DNA of 64,000 nucleotides, taken from assembly GCA_031216915.1 (NCBI GenBank), contig CM062290.1, positions 253,710,581 through 253,774,580 of the forward strand, in the 5' to 3' direction. Within the stretch, counting starts at the first letter, position 1, and each line of letters opens with the position of its first letter. The notes under the pieces are model-generated. The model was not told the DNA's origin and did not search any database. It saw only the letters and a program-made list of their open reading frames with translations. Shown piece by piece: positions 1-12,135 of this stretch. A program made the position numbers and the translations under genes. Source of the stretch: Pictodentalium vernedei. Lineage: Eukaryota; Mollusca; Scaphopoda; Dentaliida; Dentaliidae.

Positions 1-8
1 TTGTTGCC

Positions 9-1032
9 ATGGTAACACAACGATCGACAAAAATTTCGGTAAAAAATTATCGGAAACTTTTTGGACACATTACATACTATCCACTTCCAAAATTTCAGCT
101 GTCTATCTTGAATAGTTATTGACATATAGCACCAAATGCCTTAACTGGCCACTTTTTTGAAAATTAGCCTCGTTCTGAAATGCATGATAAAACCTGCAGA
201 AAATCCATTTTTATCCCAAAATGTGCAGACCCTCTTGTGTCACAACTTGTGTTAACTTCAACCCTATAGACCTTTTGACTGCCAAGTTATTAAGAAAAAT
301 GTGCTTAGAAAGTAGGTTTTTTTTACAAATCTGAACTTCGAGCCTCGTTTTCACCTTGATCCTGTGACCCGTGTGAAATTTTTTTTTTTCGTTATCATGG
401 AGACCCATCATTTTTCTAACACCTCCCACACTTTTCATAAAGAAGTTCATGAGGGTTTAGATGCTATTAAAGTATTCCCAAACCACCTATTTTTTAGCGT
501 TACCATGGTTACCAATGCAAATGGTAACACAACGATCGACGAAAATTTCGGTAAAAAATTATCGAATACTTTTTGGCCACATTACATACTATCTCCTTCC
601 AAAATTTCAGCTGTCTATCTTGAATAGTTATTGACATATAGCACCAAATGCCTTAACTGGCCACTTTTTTGAAAATTAGCCTCGTTCTGAAATGCATGAT
701 AAAACCTGCAGAAAATCCATTTTTATTCCAAAATGTGCAGACTCTCTTGTTTCACAACTTGTGTTAATTTCAACCCTATAGACCTTTTGACTGCCAAGTT
801 ATTAAGAAAAAAGTGCTTACAAAGTAGGTTTTTTTACAAATCTGAACTTCGAGCCTCGTTTTCACCTTGATCCTGTGACCCGTGTGAAATTTTTTTTTTT
901 CGTTATCATGGAGACCCATCATTTTTCTAACACCTCCCACACTTTTCATAAAGAAGTTCATGTGGGTTTAGATGCTATTAAAGTATTCCCAAACCACCTA
1001 TTTTTGAGCGTTTCCATGGTTACCAACGAAAT
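9..1032. repeat. 512-bp direct duplication inside the 3.1-kb unit
   Basis: Within each 3.1-kb unit the first kilobase is itself two diverged copies of a 512-bp module (9-520 and 521-1032). The landmark ATGGTAACACAACGATCGAC is at 9 and again at 521. The same pair recurs at about 3099-4110 and 6202-6970. The two modules differ by real substitutions, so this duplication is older than the 3.1-kb one. Confidence 0.9.
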
Positions 1033-1150
1033 TCATTGAAAATGACCCAGACGAGGTCATAGAGGACATTGAGCTTGTTCACCTGTCCAAATTTCATCAT
1101 CCTGCTCCGTATAGTTTCTGAGATCATTCGCCCTTCAATTTTTGGCGGAA

Positions 1151-1192
1151 GAATAAGAATAATAATAATAATAATAATAATAAGAATAATAA
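1151..1192. repeat. (AAT)n microsatellite
   Basis: An interrupted AAT/AAG run, repeated in the second 3.1-kb copy at about 4235-4276. Confidence 0.9.
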
Positions 1193-1900
1193 ACATGAAT
1201 TTAACAATAACAATAAGTTTACACAGAGTGTAAACTTAATAATAGATTGTATATAGAGTACCCATACAGTACTAGACGGGTGTGATTATGACTGCAGGGC
1301 AGATCATCACAAGTTTCCACTCTTTTCGAAAATTCGCAAAACACTAGGCTCCATGTAGAGTAGATTGTGGCCACAGTTTTTGGAGCAGCGACTTCAAATT
1401 TTCAGCACTTGTTCTACAAGCTTTGCTAAAAACAGCCATGGTATTCAAAAGCCCAGAATCCCAGCACGTGCCCTACGGGAACTCCACGCGCATGCGCATA
1501 CGCTCTTTTCGATTTCGGCGTGACGAAATGCGAAATTCGTGTCGCTCTCCATGGCATCTCATGAAGCAACTATTCCTGAACGCTGAGTGAAAATTTCATG
1601 GAAATCCTCCGAAAATTGGCCGAGATACAGCGTTTTGAAGAGAGGAGGTAATTTGTTGAATTTGGTCTTTTTCAAGCTGGTGCGAAAGAGGACGTCGGGA
1701 ATGGGCGCAAACTTCCCGCCTGCCCCCTCTCTGGGCTATTCCCTCCTAAAAGTCACGATTGCGTGTGATTGGTGATGAGTTGGCTGTAAATGGAAGTTGC
1801 TTCTTCAAGACCAGCACCAAGGGAACACGACACAACCTTTAAATCTTTGAGAAACGTGAGAAGTTAAAATTCAAAAGAAATTGGCGGTAAATTGGTTTTT

Positions 1901-2860
1901 GGCATGCAGGAAAAGATTTATGAAACTTTGCATACTAGACATTAAAATAGCACTTCAGTCATACAAGCACTGTGCCGAGACCGCTGAAGGCAGCGACTTG
2001 AAATTTTCAGCACTTGTTCTACGAAGCCTGGCCGACATTTTGCCACCGGAATCGAGTGTTTTCACCGCGTGGAAGCACCACGCGTCGCGTGGAAAGAGAG
2101 AGTACTATTCGTCCCGACTTTTCAGTTTGCAATGGACTTGAGCAGTGATGTAGACTGCTGTACAGCAGTGATTGAGCATAAAGTGCCAGGTATCGGTGCC
2201 ACATTGCATAACCGGCTCCAAGGTATGATTGTTTGTCTCAATATCGTCCTTCACCACTTGTAGTTTATACCATTGTCATACATTAATGTAGCCTCTTGTC
2301 ATTTTCGCAACTTTCGAGCCAGAACGCCACCAAGGTGGGAATGTGCGAGGGGGGGGGGACTTAGAGTTAGGGTTAGTGGCTGAAACTGCGGGGGGGGGGG
2401 GGTGTCTCTCCCTGACACTATATTTAAACCTTAGATAATCGTTAGAATTTGAAGTGATAAGAAATCGGCGCTGAGTATCTTTTGGCAGGAAAAGATTCAC
2501 GAAAATTCTCCAATTAGACATTACAACTGCACATCAGACACACACGTGCTGTGTCGAGACCGCTGAAGACAGCGACTTGAAATTTTCCTAACTTGTTCTA
2601 TGGAGCCTGTCTGACATTATTGCATCCAATGCGAGTGTCCAGACCGCGTGGAAACATCGCGCGTCGCGTGGAAAGTGAGAACACTATTTGTCCCGACTCT
2701 ATCAGTTTGGAATGGACCTAGGCAGTGTTGTAGACAACTGTAGAGCTGCGACTGAGTATGAAGTCACTGTTTCTTTTGCCAACTTGCCTAACTGGCTTCA
2801 AGGTATGATTTTGCATCTGTATATCGTCGAGACCGCCAGCAGTTTATACGTTGTCATATG
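1901..2860. repeat. Diverged internal half-repeat of the 3.1-kb unit
   Basis: About 360 bp beginning with GGCATGCAGGAAAAGATT at 1901 is repeated in diverged form from about 2483. Shared blocks include GAGACCGCTGAAG, CAGCGACTTGAAATTTTC and GCGTCGCGTGGAAAG. G-homopolymers at about 2350 and 2391 separate the halves. This is a second, older layer of duplication within the unit; no coding potential was recognised. Confidence 0.75.
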
Positions 2861-5800
2861 TTAAGGTAACCTTTTTTTCATTTTCGCCAACTTTAGACCC
2901 ACATTTGAGGGTATCTTCCTTCACCCTCATCTACAGCAAAATCTAGCTCTAAGAGGTTTTTGGTTTTTACATTTTCTATTAGGGTATAAAATGAGCTACC
3001 AAATGGTGGCCTATATTTAAAAAATGCCTCCTGGGATTCTGACATACAAGCGATTTGAAAATAAGGTACTTTTTTACCCATTTTCGGTTTTTGTTGCCAT
3101 GGTAACACAACGATCGACAAAAATTTCGGTAAAAAATTATCGGAAACTTTTTGGACACATTACATACTATCCACTTCCAAAATTCAGCTGTCTATCTTGA
3201 ATAGTTATTGACATATAGCACCAAATGCCTTAACTGGCCACTTTTTTGAAAATTAGCCTCGTTCTGAAATGCATGATAAAACCTGCAGAAAATCCATTTT
3301 TATCCCAAAATGTGCAGACCCTCTTGTGTCACAACTTGTGTTAACTTCAACCCTATAGACCTTTTGACTGCCAAGTTATTAAGAAAAATGTGCTTAGAAA
3401 GTAGGTTTTTTTACAAATCTGAACTTCGAGCCTCGTTTTCACCTTGATCCTGTGACCCGTGTGAAATTTTTTTTTTTCGTTATCATGGAGACCCATCATT
3501 TTTCTAACACCTCCCACACTTTTCATAAAGAAGTTCATGAGGTTTAGATGCTATTAAAGTATTCCCAAACCACCTATTTTTTAGCGTTACCATGGTTACC
3601 AATGCAAATGGTAACACAACGATCGACGAAAATTTCGGTAAAAAATTATCGAATACTTTTTGGCCACATTACATACTATCTCCTTCCAAAATTTCAGCTG
3701 TCTATCTTGAATAGTTATTGACATATAGCACCAAATGCCTTAACTGGCCACTTTTTTGAAAATTAGCCTCGTTCTGAAATGCATGATAAAACCTGCAGAA
3801 AATCCATTTTTATTCCAAAATGTGCAGACTCTCTTGTTTCACAACTTGTGTTAATTTCAACCCTATAGACCTTTTGACTGCCAAGTTATTAAGAAAAAAG
3901 TGCTTACAAAGTAGGTTTTTTTACAAATCTGAACTTCGAGCCTCGTTTTCACCTTGATCCTGTGACCCGTGTGAAATTTTTTTTTTTCGTTATCATGGAG
4001 ACCCATCATTTTTCTAACACCTCCCACACTTTTCATAAAGAAGTTCATGTGGGTTTAGATGCTATTAAAGTATTCCCAAACCACTATTTTTGAGCGTTTC
4101 CATGGTTACAACGAAATTCATTGAAATGACCCAGACGAGGTCATAGAGGACATTGAGCTTGTTCACCTGTCCAAATTTCATCATCCTGCTCCGTATAGTT
4201 TCTGAGATCATTCGCCCTTCAATTTTTGGCGGAAGAATAAGAATAATAATAATAATAATAATAATAAGAATAATAAACATGAATTTAACAATAACAATAA
4301 GTTTACACAGAGTGTAAACTTAATAATAGATTTGTATATAGAGTACCCATACAGTACTAGACGGGTGTGATTATGACTGCAGGGCAGATCATCACAAGTT
4401 TCCACTCTTTTCGAAAATTCGCAAAACACTAGGCTCCATGTAGAGTAGATTGTGGCCACAGTTTTTGGAGCAGCGACTTCAAATTTTCAGCACTTGTTCT
4501 ACAAGCTTTGCTAAAAACAGCCATGGTATTCAAAAGCCCAGAATCCCAGCACGTGCCCTACGGAACTCCACGCGCATGCGCATACGCTCTTTTCGATTTC
4601 GGCGTGACGAAATGCGAAATTCGTGTCGCTCTCCATGGCATCTCATGAAGCAACTATTCCTGAACGCTGATGAAAATTTCATGGAAATCCTCCGAAAATT
4701 GGCCGAGATACAGCGTTTTGAAGAGAGGAGGTAATTTGTTGAATTTGGTCTTTTTCAAGCTGGTGCGAAAGAGGACGTCGGGAATGGGCGCAAACTTCCC
4801 GCCTGCCCCCTCTCTGGGCTATTCCCTCCTAAAAGTCACGATTGCGTGTGATTGGTGATGAGTTGGCTGTAAATGGAAGTTGCTTCTTCAAGACCAGCAC
4901 CAAGGGAACACGACACAACCTTTAAATCTTTGAGAAACGTGAGAAGTTAAAATTCAAAAGAAATTGGCGGTAAATTGGTTTTTGGCATGCAGGAAAGATT
5001 TATGAAACTTTGCATACTAGACATTAAAATAGCACTTCAGTCATACAAGCACTGTGCCGAGACCGCTGAAGGCAGCGACTTGAAATTTTCAGCACTTGTT
5101 CTACGAAGCCTGGCCGACATTTTGCCACCGGAATCGAGTGTTTTCACCGCGTGGAAGCACCACGCGTCGCGTGGAAAGAGAGAGTACTATTCGTCCCGAC
5201 TTTTCAGTTTGCAAGGACTTGAGCAGTGATGTAGACTGCTGTACAGCAGTGATTGAGCATAAAGTGCCAGGTATCGGTGCCACATTGCATAACCGGCTCC
5301 AAGGTATGATTGTTTGTCTCAATATCGTCCTTCACCACTTGTAGTTTATACCATTGTCATACATTAATGTAGCCTCTTGTCATTTTCGCAACTTTCGAGC
5401 CAGAACGCCACCAAGGTGGGAATGTGCGAGGGGGGGGGGACTTAGAGTTAGGGTTAGTGGCTGAAACTGCGGGGGGGGGGGGTGTCTCTCCCTGACACTA
5501 TATTTAACCTTAGATAATCGTTAGAATTTGAAGTGATAAGAAATCGGCGCTGAGTATCTTTTGGCAGGAAAAGATTCACGAAAATTCTCCAATTAGACAT
5601 TACAACTGCACATCAGACACACACGTGCTGTGTCGAGACCGCTGAAGACAGCGACTTGAAATTTTCCTAACTTGTTCTATGGAGCCTGTCTGACATTATT
5701 GCATCCATGCGAGTGTCCAGACCGCGTGGAAACATCGCGCGTCGCGTGGAAAGTGAGAACACTATTTGTCCCGACTCTATCAGTTTGGAATGGACCTAGG

Positions 5801-6970
5801 CAGTGTTTGTAGACAACTGTAGAGCTGCGACTGAGTATGAAGTCACTGTTTCTTTGCCAACTTGCCTAACTGGCTTCAAGGTATGATTTTGCATCTGTAT
5901 ATCGTCGAGACCGCCAGCAGTTTATACCGTTGTCATATGTTAAGGTAACCTTTTTTTTCATTTTCCCGCCAACTTTAGACCCACATTTGAGGGTATCTTC
6001 CTTCACCCTCATCTACAGCAAAATCTAGCTCTAAGAGGTTTTAATCTAGCTCTAAGAGGTTTTTGGTTTTTTACATTTTCTATTAGGGTATAAAATGAGC
6101 TACCAATGGTGGCCTATATTTAAAAAATGCCTCCTGGGATTCTGACATACAAGCGATTTGAAAATAAGGTACTTTTTTACCCATTTTCGGTTTTTGTTGC
6201 CATGGTAACACAACGATCGACAAAAATTTCGGTAAAAAATTATCGGAAACTTTTTGGACACATTACATACTATCCACTTCCAAAATTTCAGCTGTCTATC
6301 TTGAATAGTTATTGACATATAGCACCAAATGCCTTAACTGGCCACTTTTTTGAAAATTAGCCTCGTTCTGAAATGCATGATAAAACCTGCAGAAAATCCA
6401 TTTTTATCCCAAAATGTGCAGACCCTCTTGTGTCACAACTTGTGTTAACTTCAACCCTATAGACCTTTTGACTGCCAAGTTATTAAGAAAAATGTGCTTA
6501 GAAAGTAGGTTTTTTTTACAAATCTGAACTTCGAGCCTCGTTTTCACCTTGATCCTGTGACCCGTGTGAAATTTTTTTTTTTCGTTATCATGGAGACCCA
6601 TCATTTTTCTAACACCTCCCACACTTTTCATAAAGAAGTTCATGAGGGTTTAGATGCTATTAAAGTATTCCCAAACCACCTATTTTTTAGCGTTACCATG
6701 GTTACCAATGCAAATGGTAACACAACGATCGACGAAAATTTCGGTAAAAAATTATCGAATACTTTTTGGCCACATTACATACTATCTCCTTCCAAAATTT
6801 CAGCTGTCTATCTTGAATAGTTATTGACATATAGCACCAAATGCCTTAACTGGCCACTTTTTTGAAAATTAGCCTCGTTCTGAAATGCATGATAAAACCT
6901 GCAGAAAATCCATTTTTATTCCAAAATGTGCAGACTCTCTTGTTTCACAACTTGTGTTAATTTCAACCCT

Positions 6971-7070
6971 NNNNNNNNNNNNNNNNNNNNNNNNNNNNNN
7001 NNNNNNNNNNNNNNNNNNNNNNNNNNNNNNNNNNNNNNNNNNNNNNNNNNNNNNNNNNNNNNNNNNNNNN
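6971..7070. other. Assembly gap (100 N)
   Basis: Exactly 100 N, the usual placeholder for a gap of unknown size. It interrupts copy 3 of the 3.1-kb repeat, and the right flank is unrelated to that repeat. Confidence 1.
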
Positions 7071-7513
7071 TTGACAAACCAAAGGCGCTCAAAGAAAACG
7101 AACCAACCAGCCGTAGTTCCAAATAGATATTATACGGCACTGGTAGCAAGGCGTTCTTCTTTCTCGCTCGGATTGCGATACGGCTGCGACACATTTACAC
7201 CTGTTGGTCAGTGTTACATGAAAAAAGAAGCATCTCTTAACTTGCTTATATCGTCATGAAATCGACTTTTCGACAAAGTTATCTGTTTTCGAATTATTAG
7301 ATGAGCGAGGAAGATCCAACTAAGTATCAAATGATTGTTGAAGAAAATTATAATGCTATGCAAAAAATGGAGATGGGGGAAAATGGCAGTGATTCTCCAT
7401 TCCACCGTGTAGGTACAATCTGGCTTCGTGTATATTTCAGTGGTCTGAAGATGAGTTTATTCGTGTCATTAACCTCGTTGTTATCTTATTATTACCATGT
7501 GCTTGTGGGACAC
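7071..7513 (+). other. Unique segment with one weak candidate coding exon
   Basis: After the gap there is 440 bp that I do not see elsewhere in the window. An acidic open frame starts at 7301 and runs into a possible GTAGGT donor near 7411. A possible acceptor (TATATTTCAG) ends at 7440, but the implied intron of about 30 bp would be too short. The downstream frame is hydrophobic. No family recognised; this may be the edge of a host gene or nothing. Confidence 0.2.
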
Positions 7514-8659
7514 AACAGCGCTGGTATGAGAAACATAAACACGAAGAAATTCCTTTTGGTAAGATTTAAACACCAGAACAGGGTCGACCTCCCAATGTTA
7601 TGTCACGTAACACCCATAACAACCGGCGCGACTCCCCAGCAACGGGCAAACAACTGGGCCTATTTTAACCAAATTTGGTATCTGAGCCCATAATACATTG
7701 GGAGGTCGACCATTGGGCCATTTATCATGTCGCGTGCCATAGTAACCAACAGAGACTCCCTAGCAACGGGCAGACTATTACACCGATTTTACCCGATTTG
7801 TTATGTGGAACCACAATACACTACGACTTCAACCTATTGGGTTATTGACCATGTTGCGTAACTCCCATAGCAATCGACCCGATGTCATAGCAACTGGCAA
7901 CACTACTGGGCCGATTTCATCCATACTTGGTGTATGAAACCTATATTGGCTCGGGAATTCGATCTGTTGGGACAATGACCGTGTCATTTCACACCCACAG
8001 CACAACCGGTGCGACTCCCTTGCAAGGGGCAAACTACTGGGCCTCTTTTAACTAAATTTGGTATCTGAGCACATAATGCATTGGAGATCAACGCACTGGG
8101 CCATTGGGTCTACCCACATGTTTAATTGAAATGCTTTTTTTATTTATGCGCACAACTTATTCAGTGACTGGACAACCTCTCGATACTCAAATCACGTTGA
8201 TCCGTAGCAATCGCCTACTCCCTTACATGATAGCTTAATTAATGGTGGATTTTTCTGCTATTTCAAAGTTAGGACTGTGAGTGGACCAGAAAAAAAACTA
8301 ACAGTGCAACAACTTCATTTTATCTCCACCCCATTTCCATTGCAATGAACTAAATTATTTACTCGATTTCTACTAAATTTTATATATAGTACCGATGAGC
8401 GACATAGATAAACCAAATAAACCACGCGGCAAACTGGCCTGGCTCTTTTTAATTAAATACAGAATTTTATCATTCATATCTCTTTCTGTGATATGTATCA
8501 ACGCAAACGCAATTCTGGGTATGCCTTAAATCTTTGAAGCATTACGGTATTTTTTCATTAGAAGAACAAAAATAGGAACATAGCCGGTACATCTGTTCTG
8601 GTTGTTTAAATCTTACCAAAAGGATTTCTTCGTGTTTATGTTTTCATACTAGCGCTGTT
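7514..8659. mobile_element. Element bounded by about 65-bp inverted repeats
   Basis: The arm at 7514-7580 (begins AACAGCGCTGGTATGAG) recurs in inverse orientation at 8594-8659 (ends CATACTAGCGCTGTT). They differ at only a few positions. The interior carries a degenerate tandem array and about 480 bp of AT-rich sequence, including a 44-codon frame at 8395-8529 with one hydrophobic stretch. No transposase is present, so it would be non-autonomous. I could not define a target duplication. Confidence 0.6.
7588..8110. repeat. Degenerate tandem array, about 127-bp unit, 4 copies
   Basis: The landmark GACTCCC(C/T)AGCAACGGGCA appears in recognisable form near 7630, 7754, 7881 and 8013, spacings of 124, 127 and 132 bp. 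Each is followed by ACTGGGCC..TTT and a conserved TTGGTAT block. The copies are strongly diverged, so the array is old. Confidence 0.7.
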
Positions 8660-8764
8660 AGTAGTAGGACAGGGTCTGGACGTCCCCTATTTGGGGGACC
8701 CCAGCTGGGGACCCCGCAAGTGACGTCATACCGCAATGTATTATGGGTATCACGTGGTTGTCAT
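8660..8764 (+). mobile_element. Isolated left end of the AGTAGTA terminal-repeat family (copy e)
   Basis: The segment starts AGTAGTAGGACAGGGT and continues through GTGACGTCATACCGC and a TATCACGTGGTTGTCATG-like stretch. It is nearly identical to the left end of the complete element at 37670. Similarity stops at about 8764 and no right end is found nearby, so this is a truncated copy. It abuts the inverted-repeat element ending at 8659. Confidence 0.8.
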
Positions 8765-8822
8765 GCATTTCTATTTTAGCACGCATCGAATCCCAGAATT
8801 CTGTTCTGAATAGCGAACATAC

Positions 8823-9288
8823 GATGTTGTATACCAAATATGAAAGGATTCTATCTGGTGGGTCTGAAGACGATTTTTTAAATAAATTTCCTTATATTGC
8901 ACTAAGTTAAAATTTGGGCTACCATAGGGAGCCAAACATATGAACCCAGAGACACAATTTGAAGAAACTTGAATCTGACCCCCCCCCCCCCCCCCCCCGC
9001 CCGCCCCCCCCCGAGATGCTGTATACCAAATATGAAAGGATTCTGCCTGTGAATACGAAGATGATTTTCAAGGAAATTATCTCATTTTGCACCAAGTTAA
9101 AATTCGGTATCCACCTAAATATTAACCCTGGTTCACAGTTTGAACAAACTTAAAATCTAATCACTCAAGAGATGCTGTATACGAAATATGAAAGGATTCT
9201 GATTGGTGGATCTGAGAAGAAGATTTTTAAAGAAATTTTCTCATATTGCACTAAGTTAAAATCCGCGCTCCTCTATTGAGCCCAAATA
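8823..9288. repeat. Short tandem array, about 155-190-bp unit, 3 copies
   Basis: The landmark GATG(C/T)TGTATAC(C/G)AAATATG is at 8823, 9015 and 9171. Each copy continues with AAAGGATTCT, an AAGATTTTTAAA-like block and TTGCAC(T/C)AAGTTAAAAT. A C-homopolymer tract (about 8979-9012) lengthens the first spacing. The third copy is cut by the Tc1 insertion at 9290. Confidence 0.8.
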
Positions 9289-9290
9289 TA

Positions 9291-10765
9291 CTATTCAAAA
9301 AAAGGAGGGGATATTTTGATAAAAGTGAGATACATGAAGAAATATATTTATATTTTCATAAAAAGACAGTTGAGGCATTGCACTGTGACATCTGGTTCAA
9401 AGATTTCAACGATAGTTGGGTGTCTGACAAGCACACATTCCACTCACTGAGCTGTAGAAGAATAGACGGTCGGTCAGAGAATTTACCACATACAGTCCAA
9501 GACCTCAATACCTTGTAAATGCTCCTCGGTGCGTGAGACAAGCGCGGATACGACGTGGTATACCTCCTCACCAACCGTCCAATATCAGCTTAACTGATGT
9601 TATTTCATTATTCCTGGAGTGCAGAGGCGAGTTCCTGGACAATGGTAGTTGGCTGTTGGAGTTGTCGCAGGCGCCTGCCAAGCATATCCCAGACGTGATC
9701 GTTTGGTGAAAGTTCTGGACTTAGTGCTGGTCAAGGCTGTGTACTCTTGCATTGTCCATCTTGAAAAATGAACCGACGGTTGTGACGTCGCGCAAATGGC
9801 ATCACATGAGCTGCTAACATGTTGTCACGGTAGTACTGCCCTGTGACACGCCCTTGGATGACATCTAATACTGTTCTTCTTGTCATGGTTATGCCTCCCC
9901 ACACCAAAACCGATCCACCACCAAAACGATCGTGCTGTCTAACGGTTACGTCATGGTATCGTTCGTTCCGCCGCCTCCACACTCTGTTTTCGCCTGTAGT
10001 GGAAAATCGAGAGTGAACTTCGATTCATCGGAAAACATGAAGTTGCTCCACCGACTATTGTTCCATCGCAGTCGTGCTCCATACCAATTACGCCTTGTTG
10101 CGATGTGACATTCAGTCAAACATGGAATTATTCGAGGTCGTCGAGCGTACAAATTCAGCTGTGTAGGCGATTTCGGATAGTCTGACCACTGACTCGCACA
10201 TCTGTCGCTCGGTACACCTGTTGTCCAATTTCTGAGGAACTTTGATGGCGGGTAACGTTGTGGTTCGGATGAAACGATCCTGGTTATCTGTTGTCGCCCT
10301 TGGATGACCTGATTGCCGCCTGTCATCAACATTGCCTGTCTGACGGTAGCGTGACCACAACCTTCTAATCACCATTGAGTAACGTTTTGAATTTGAGTCA
10401 CTGCAGTATGTCTGTTGCCAGCTTCCAACATGTCAACGGCACGTACACGTTCGTCCACCTGTCAGTCTTCGCCTACCTCAAAAGTTACGTTTCGACCAGA
10501 AACTATTGATGAACGAGTTTATACCAACAAAATAACGACGAGACCTTCGAAAAAGCCCGTCCAGTGCAAATGAAAATTTCAAAACGTACCCCACAGACAT
10601 TAACACGCGCTCGTGCGAAAAACCTGCACGAAGTTTTCGTAAGGTGGTGACATTCATTATGACATTAAACTTGGTAACATATTCATGTGTCCAAACGCGC
10701 GCGTATCCAATAACTTTTTCTGAAAATATCAACTTCAGTTTGGACGTCCCCTACTTTTTGAATAG
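9291..10765 (-). mobile_element. Tc1/mariner DNA transposon, decayed
   Basis: The element begins CTATTCAAAAA and ends TTTTTGAATAG, giving matching terminal inverted repeats (the left continues AAGGAGGGG, the right arm reads GTAGGGG after the A run). It is flanked by TA on both sides (9289-9290 and 10766-10767), the duplicated target of this superfamily. Its 1475 bp is close to the usual 1.3-1.6 kb, and it encloses one transposase pseudogene on the minus strand. It landed in the third unit of the tandem array to its left. Confidence 0.9.
9605..10475 (-). pseudogene. Tc1-like transposase, broken
   Basis: Three overlapping minus-strand frames together give the Tc1 transposase order. An N-terminal helix-turn-helix part contains RLWSRYRQTGNVDDRRQSGH (from 10375). 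The first catalytic Asp lies in FMFSDESKF, then GGGSVLVWGGI, then the second Asp in FIFQDGQ. The C-terminal PELSPNDHVWDMLGRRLRQ segment (about 9640-9720) carries the third acidic residue as Asp. A stop (TGA at the usual WPALSP Trp) and a deletion collapse the spacing between the second and third acidic residues. Further frameshifts occur near 9960 and 10330. It cannot make an active enzyme. Confidence 0.9.
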
Positions 10766-10779
10766 TATATTTTGTTACA

Positions 10780-11966
10780 GCCTAGTAGTAATTAGCCGGC
10801 CGCTGATTTGCCGCGGTTCTCAGGTGAGAAGGGTTTTATTTGCCCTGTACTCCCAAATGCCTCCCAATCTCCACGGCTCTACTCTCCTCCAACTCTCCGA
10901 GATGAACTGTTTGATGTCATCCCCTACACTATCTCCCCCATCTCTCCGATAAGCATTACCAACCCTCCTCCTTTGCGTCATCCACTAACCACATGTCTTT
11001 TATTCTCCCATCACACTTCCCCATTATACGCCCGGTGAATCTTATTCTGTTAGATTGGTATTTTTGACATTCTAATAGAAAGTGTTCTAGGGTCTCCACT
11101 AAACTAAATGACACATTTGACACTCCTTTTCACTGTTGTTCCTACTTTTCCACCTAAGCTCCAGCGACTGCGCCCTCATCTTGAACAGTAAGTACCCCCT
11201 CCCCCAATGTGCCATCAAGGTACTCTTCAAAATCTGGCTTTTCTTTTATTATATGCCAGGCCACCCAAAGACCTACTTGCTTTGCCCCCCCCCCCCTCTC
11301 GCCAATTCGGGTTACAATCGACCATGACTCTTTCTTTGTCGATTTTTTATATCCTGGGGTGCGGTCACTTCTAAGTCAGATATCTCCCATAGTTCAATAT
11401 TGACTACCTCGGGAGCGCGGTGGCTCAGTAGGTAGAGATGCAGGTCCGGCAACCGCGTTGTGTCCTTGGGCAAGACACTTAACACTCTTTCAACCCGGTG
11501 CGCATAAATGTTTGCGTGAAGAATAAATGGCAGTGGACGAGCAGACGGTGTAAGGAGCAAAAAATCGAAGCGAGGCCTCGGTAATAATTTAATCCAGCAG
11601 CTCGACAGAGCTGTTGGATTAGATTTTTATTGATCCTCCCAACCAACCAGACTGGTTTCGCCCATTTCGCCGTTGACAGTTTTGACTGAAATGATACCTT
11701 CCAGGGTGTCAGTGTTGATAGGGTTAATTCCAGTTGTCCACGTGGGGACACGGTGATGTTGTGTACTAAGGCGTACTGCACGTCAATGGTGCACTTGTCT
11801 TCAGCCAATGCTAACCCTGCTTGTGAAGGGTTAGTGCGTTGGGGAGTCTGACAGTTGCTCGCTGTTGATTGGAGGTTCTCTCCGATACTCCAGCTTGCTC
11901 CACCCGTAAAACTGTCCGACACGAGGTGACCCTGGCTGTCGAAAGTGTCGTTAACTCTGCCCTCAA

Positions 11967-12029
<63 letters not shown>

Positions 12030-12135
12030 ATAGACTACATCATTGGTCTATCCACCCCGTCTTTGTGTTTGAATTCCAAATATTCTGGAACATAATTTGG
12101 ACCATCGTCCGTCGGGCAGATTTACCAAGTAGTAT
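10780..12135 (-). pseudogene. 5'-truncated LINE 3' end, same family as LINE-A and LINE-B, split by a SINE
   Basis: The sequence from the GCTGATTTGCCGCGGTTCTC block (about 10800) onward follows the last ~600 bp of LINE-A (from 45940) and LINE-B (from 52105) in the same minus orientation. It covers the ORF2 C-terminus with its zinc-knuckle region and the 3' untranslated end. It breaks at 11407, where a SINE is inserted, and resumes at 12039 with GGTCTATCCACCCCGT, matching LINE-A at about 46540. Homology fades at about 12135. Frequent small changes make it non-coding. It is the most diverged of the three copies. Confidence 0.88.
11408..12032 (+). mobile_element. tRNA-derived SINE copy 1, inserted in a LINE fragment
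   Basis: The head GAGCGCGGTGGCTCAGTAGG is tRNA-like with an A-box. A conserved core, TGTGTCCTTGGGCAAGACAC, follows, and the tail is a long (AAAT)n run (about 11968-12030). GACTAC is duplicated on both sides (11402-11407 and 12033-12038), and removing the insert rejoins the LINE sequence. The B-box part of the head is deleted. The body shares a long segment in inverse orientation with the SINE at 26272-26620, but it is about 275 bp longer. An open frame across the body is incidental. Confidence 0.88.

Larger units (their letters stand above)
1..6970. repeat. 3.1-kb head-to-tail tandem repeat, about 2.25 copies
   Basis: The sequence beginning at position 1 starts again at 3091 and at 6194, giving unit lengths of 3090 and 3103 bp; the third copy is cut by the N gap at 6971. 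Copies 1 and 2 differ almost only by scattered one-base indels, many in homopolymers, plus a 21-bp local duplication near 6022-6062. The part of copy 3 that is present matches copy 1 apparently base for base. No convincing coding region lies in the unit: repeated short open frames have no recognisable domain. It could be a true recent tandem duplication or an assembly artefact. Confidence 0.95.

Noticed and set aside
2360-2380. Telomere-like GTTAGGGTTAG
   Set aside because: Fewer than two repeats and inside the 3.1-kb repeat unit.
211-6820. Recurring short frames (for example 211-450, 776-961, 3353-3538, 6404-6643)
   Set aside because: The same frame appears in each repeat module, is altered by single indels and has no known motif; it is a by-product of the tandem repeat.
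6885-7259. Open frame crossing the N gap
   Set aside because: It exists only because unknown bases contain no stop codons.
8395-8529. 44-codon frame with one hydrophobic stretch
   Set aside because: Too short and without a relative; lies inside the 7514-8659 inverted-repeat element.
11408-11480. A genuine tRNA gene
   Set aside because: tRNA-like head only; the rest of the unit, the (AAAT)n tail and target duplication show a SINE. The same holds for 26272-26620.
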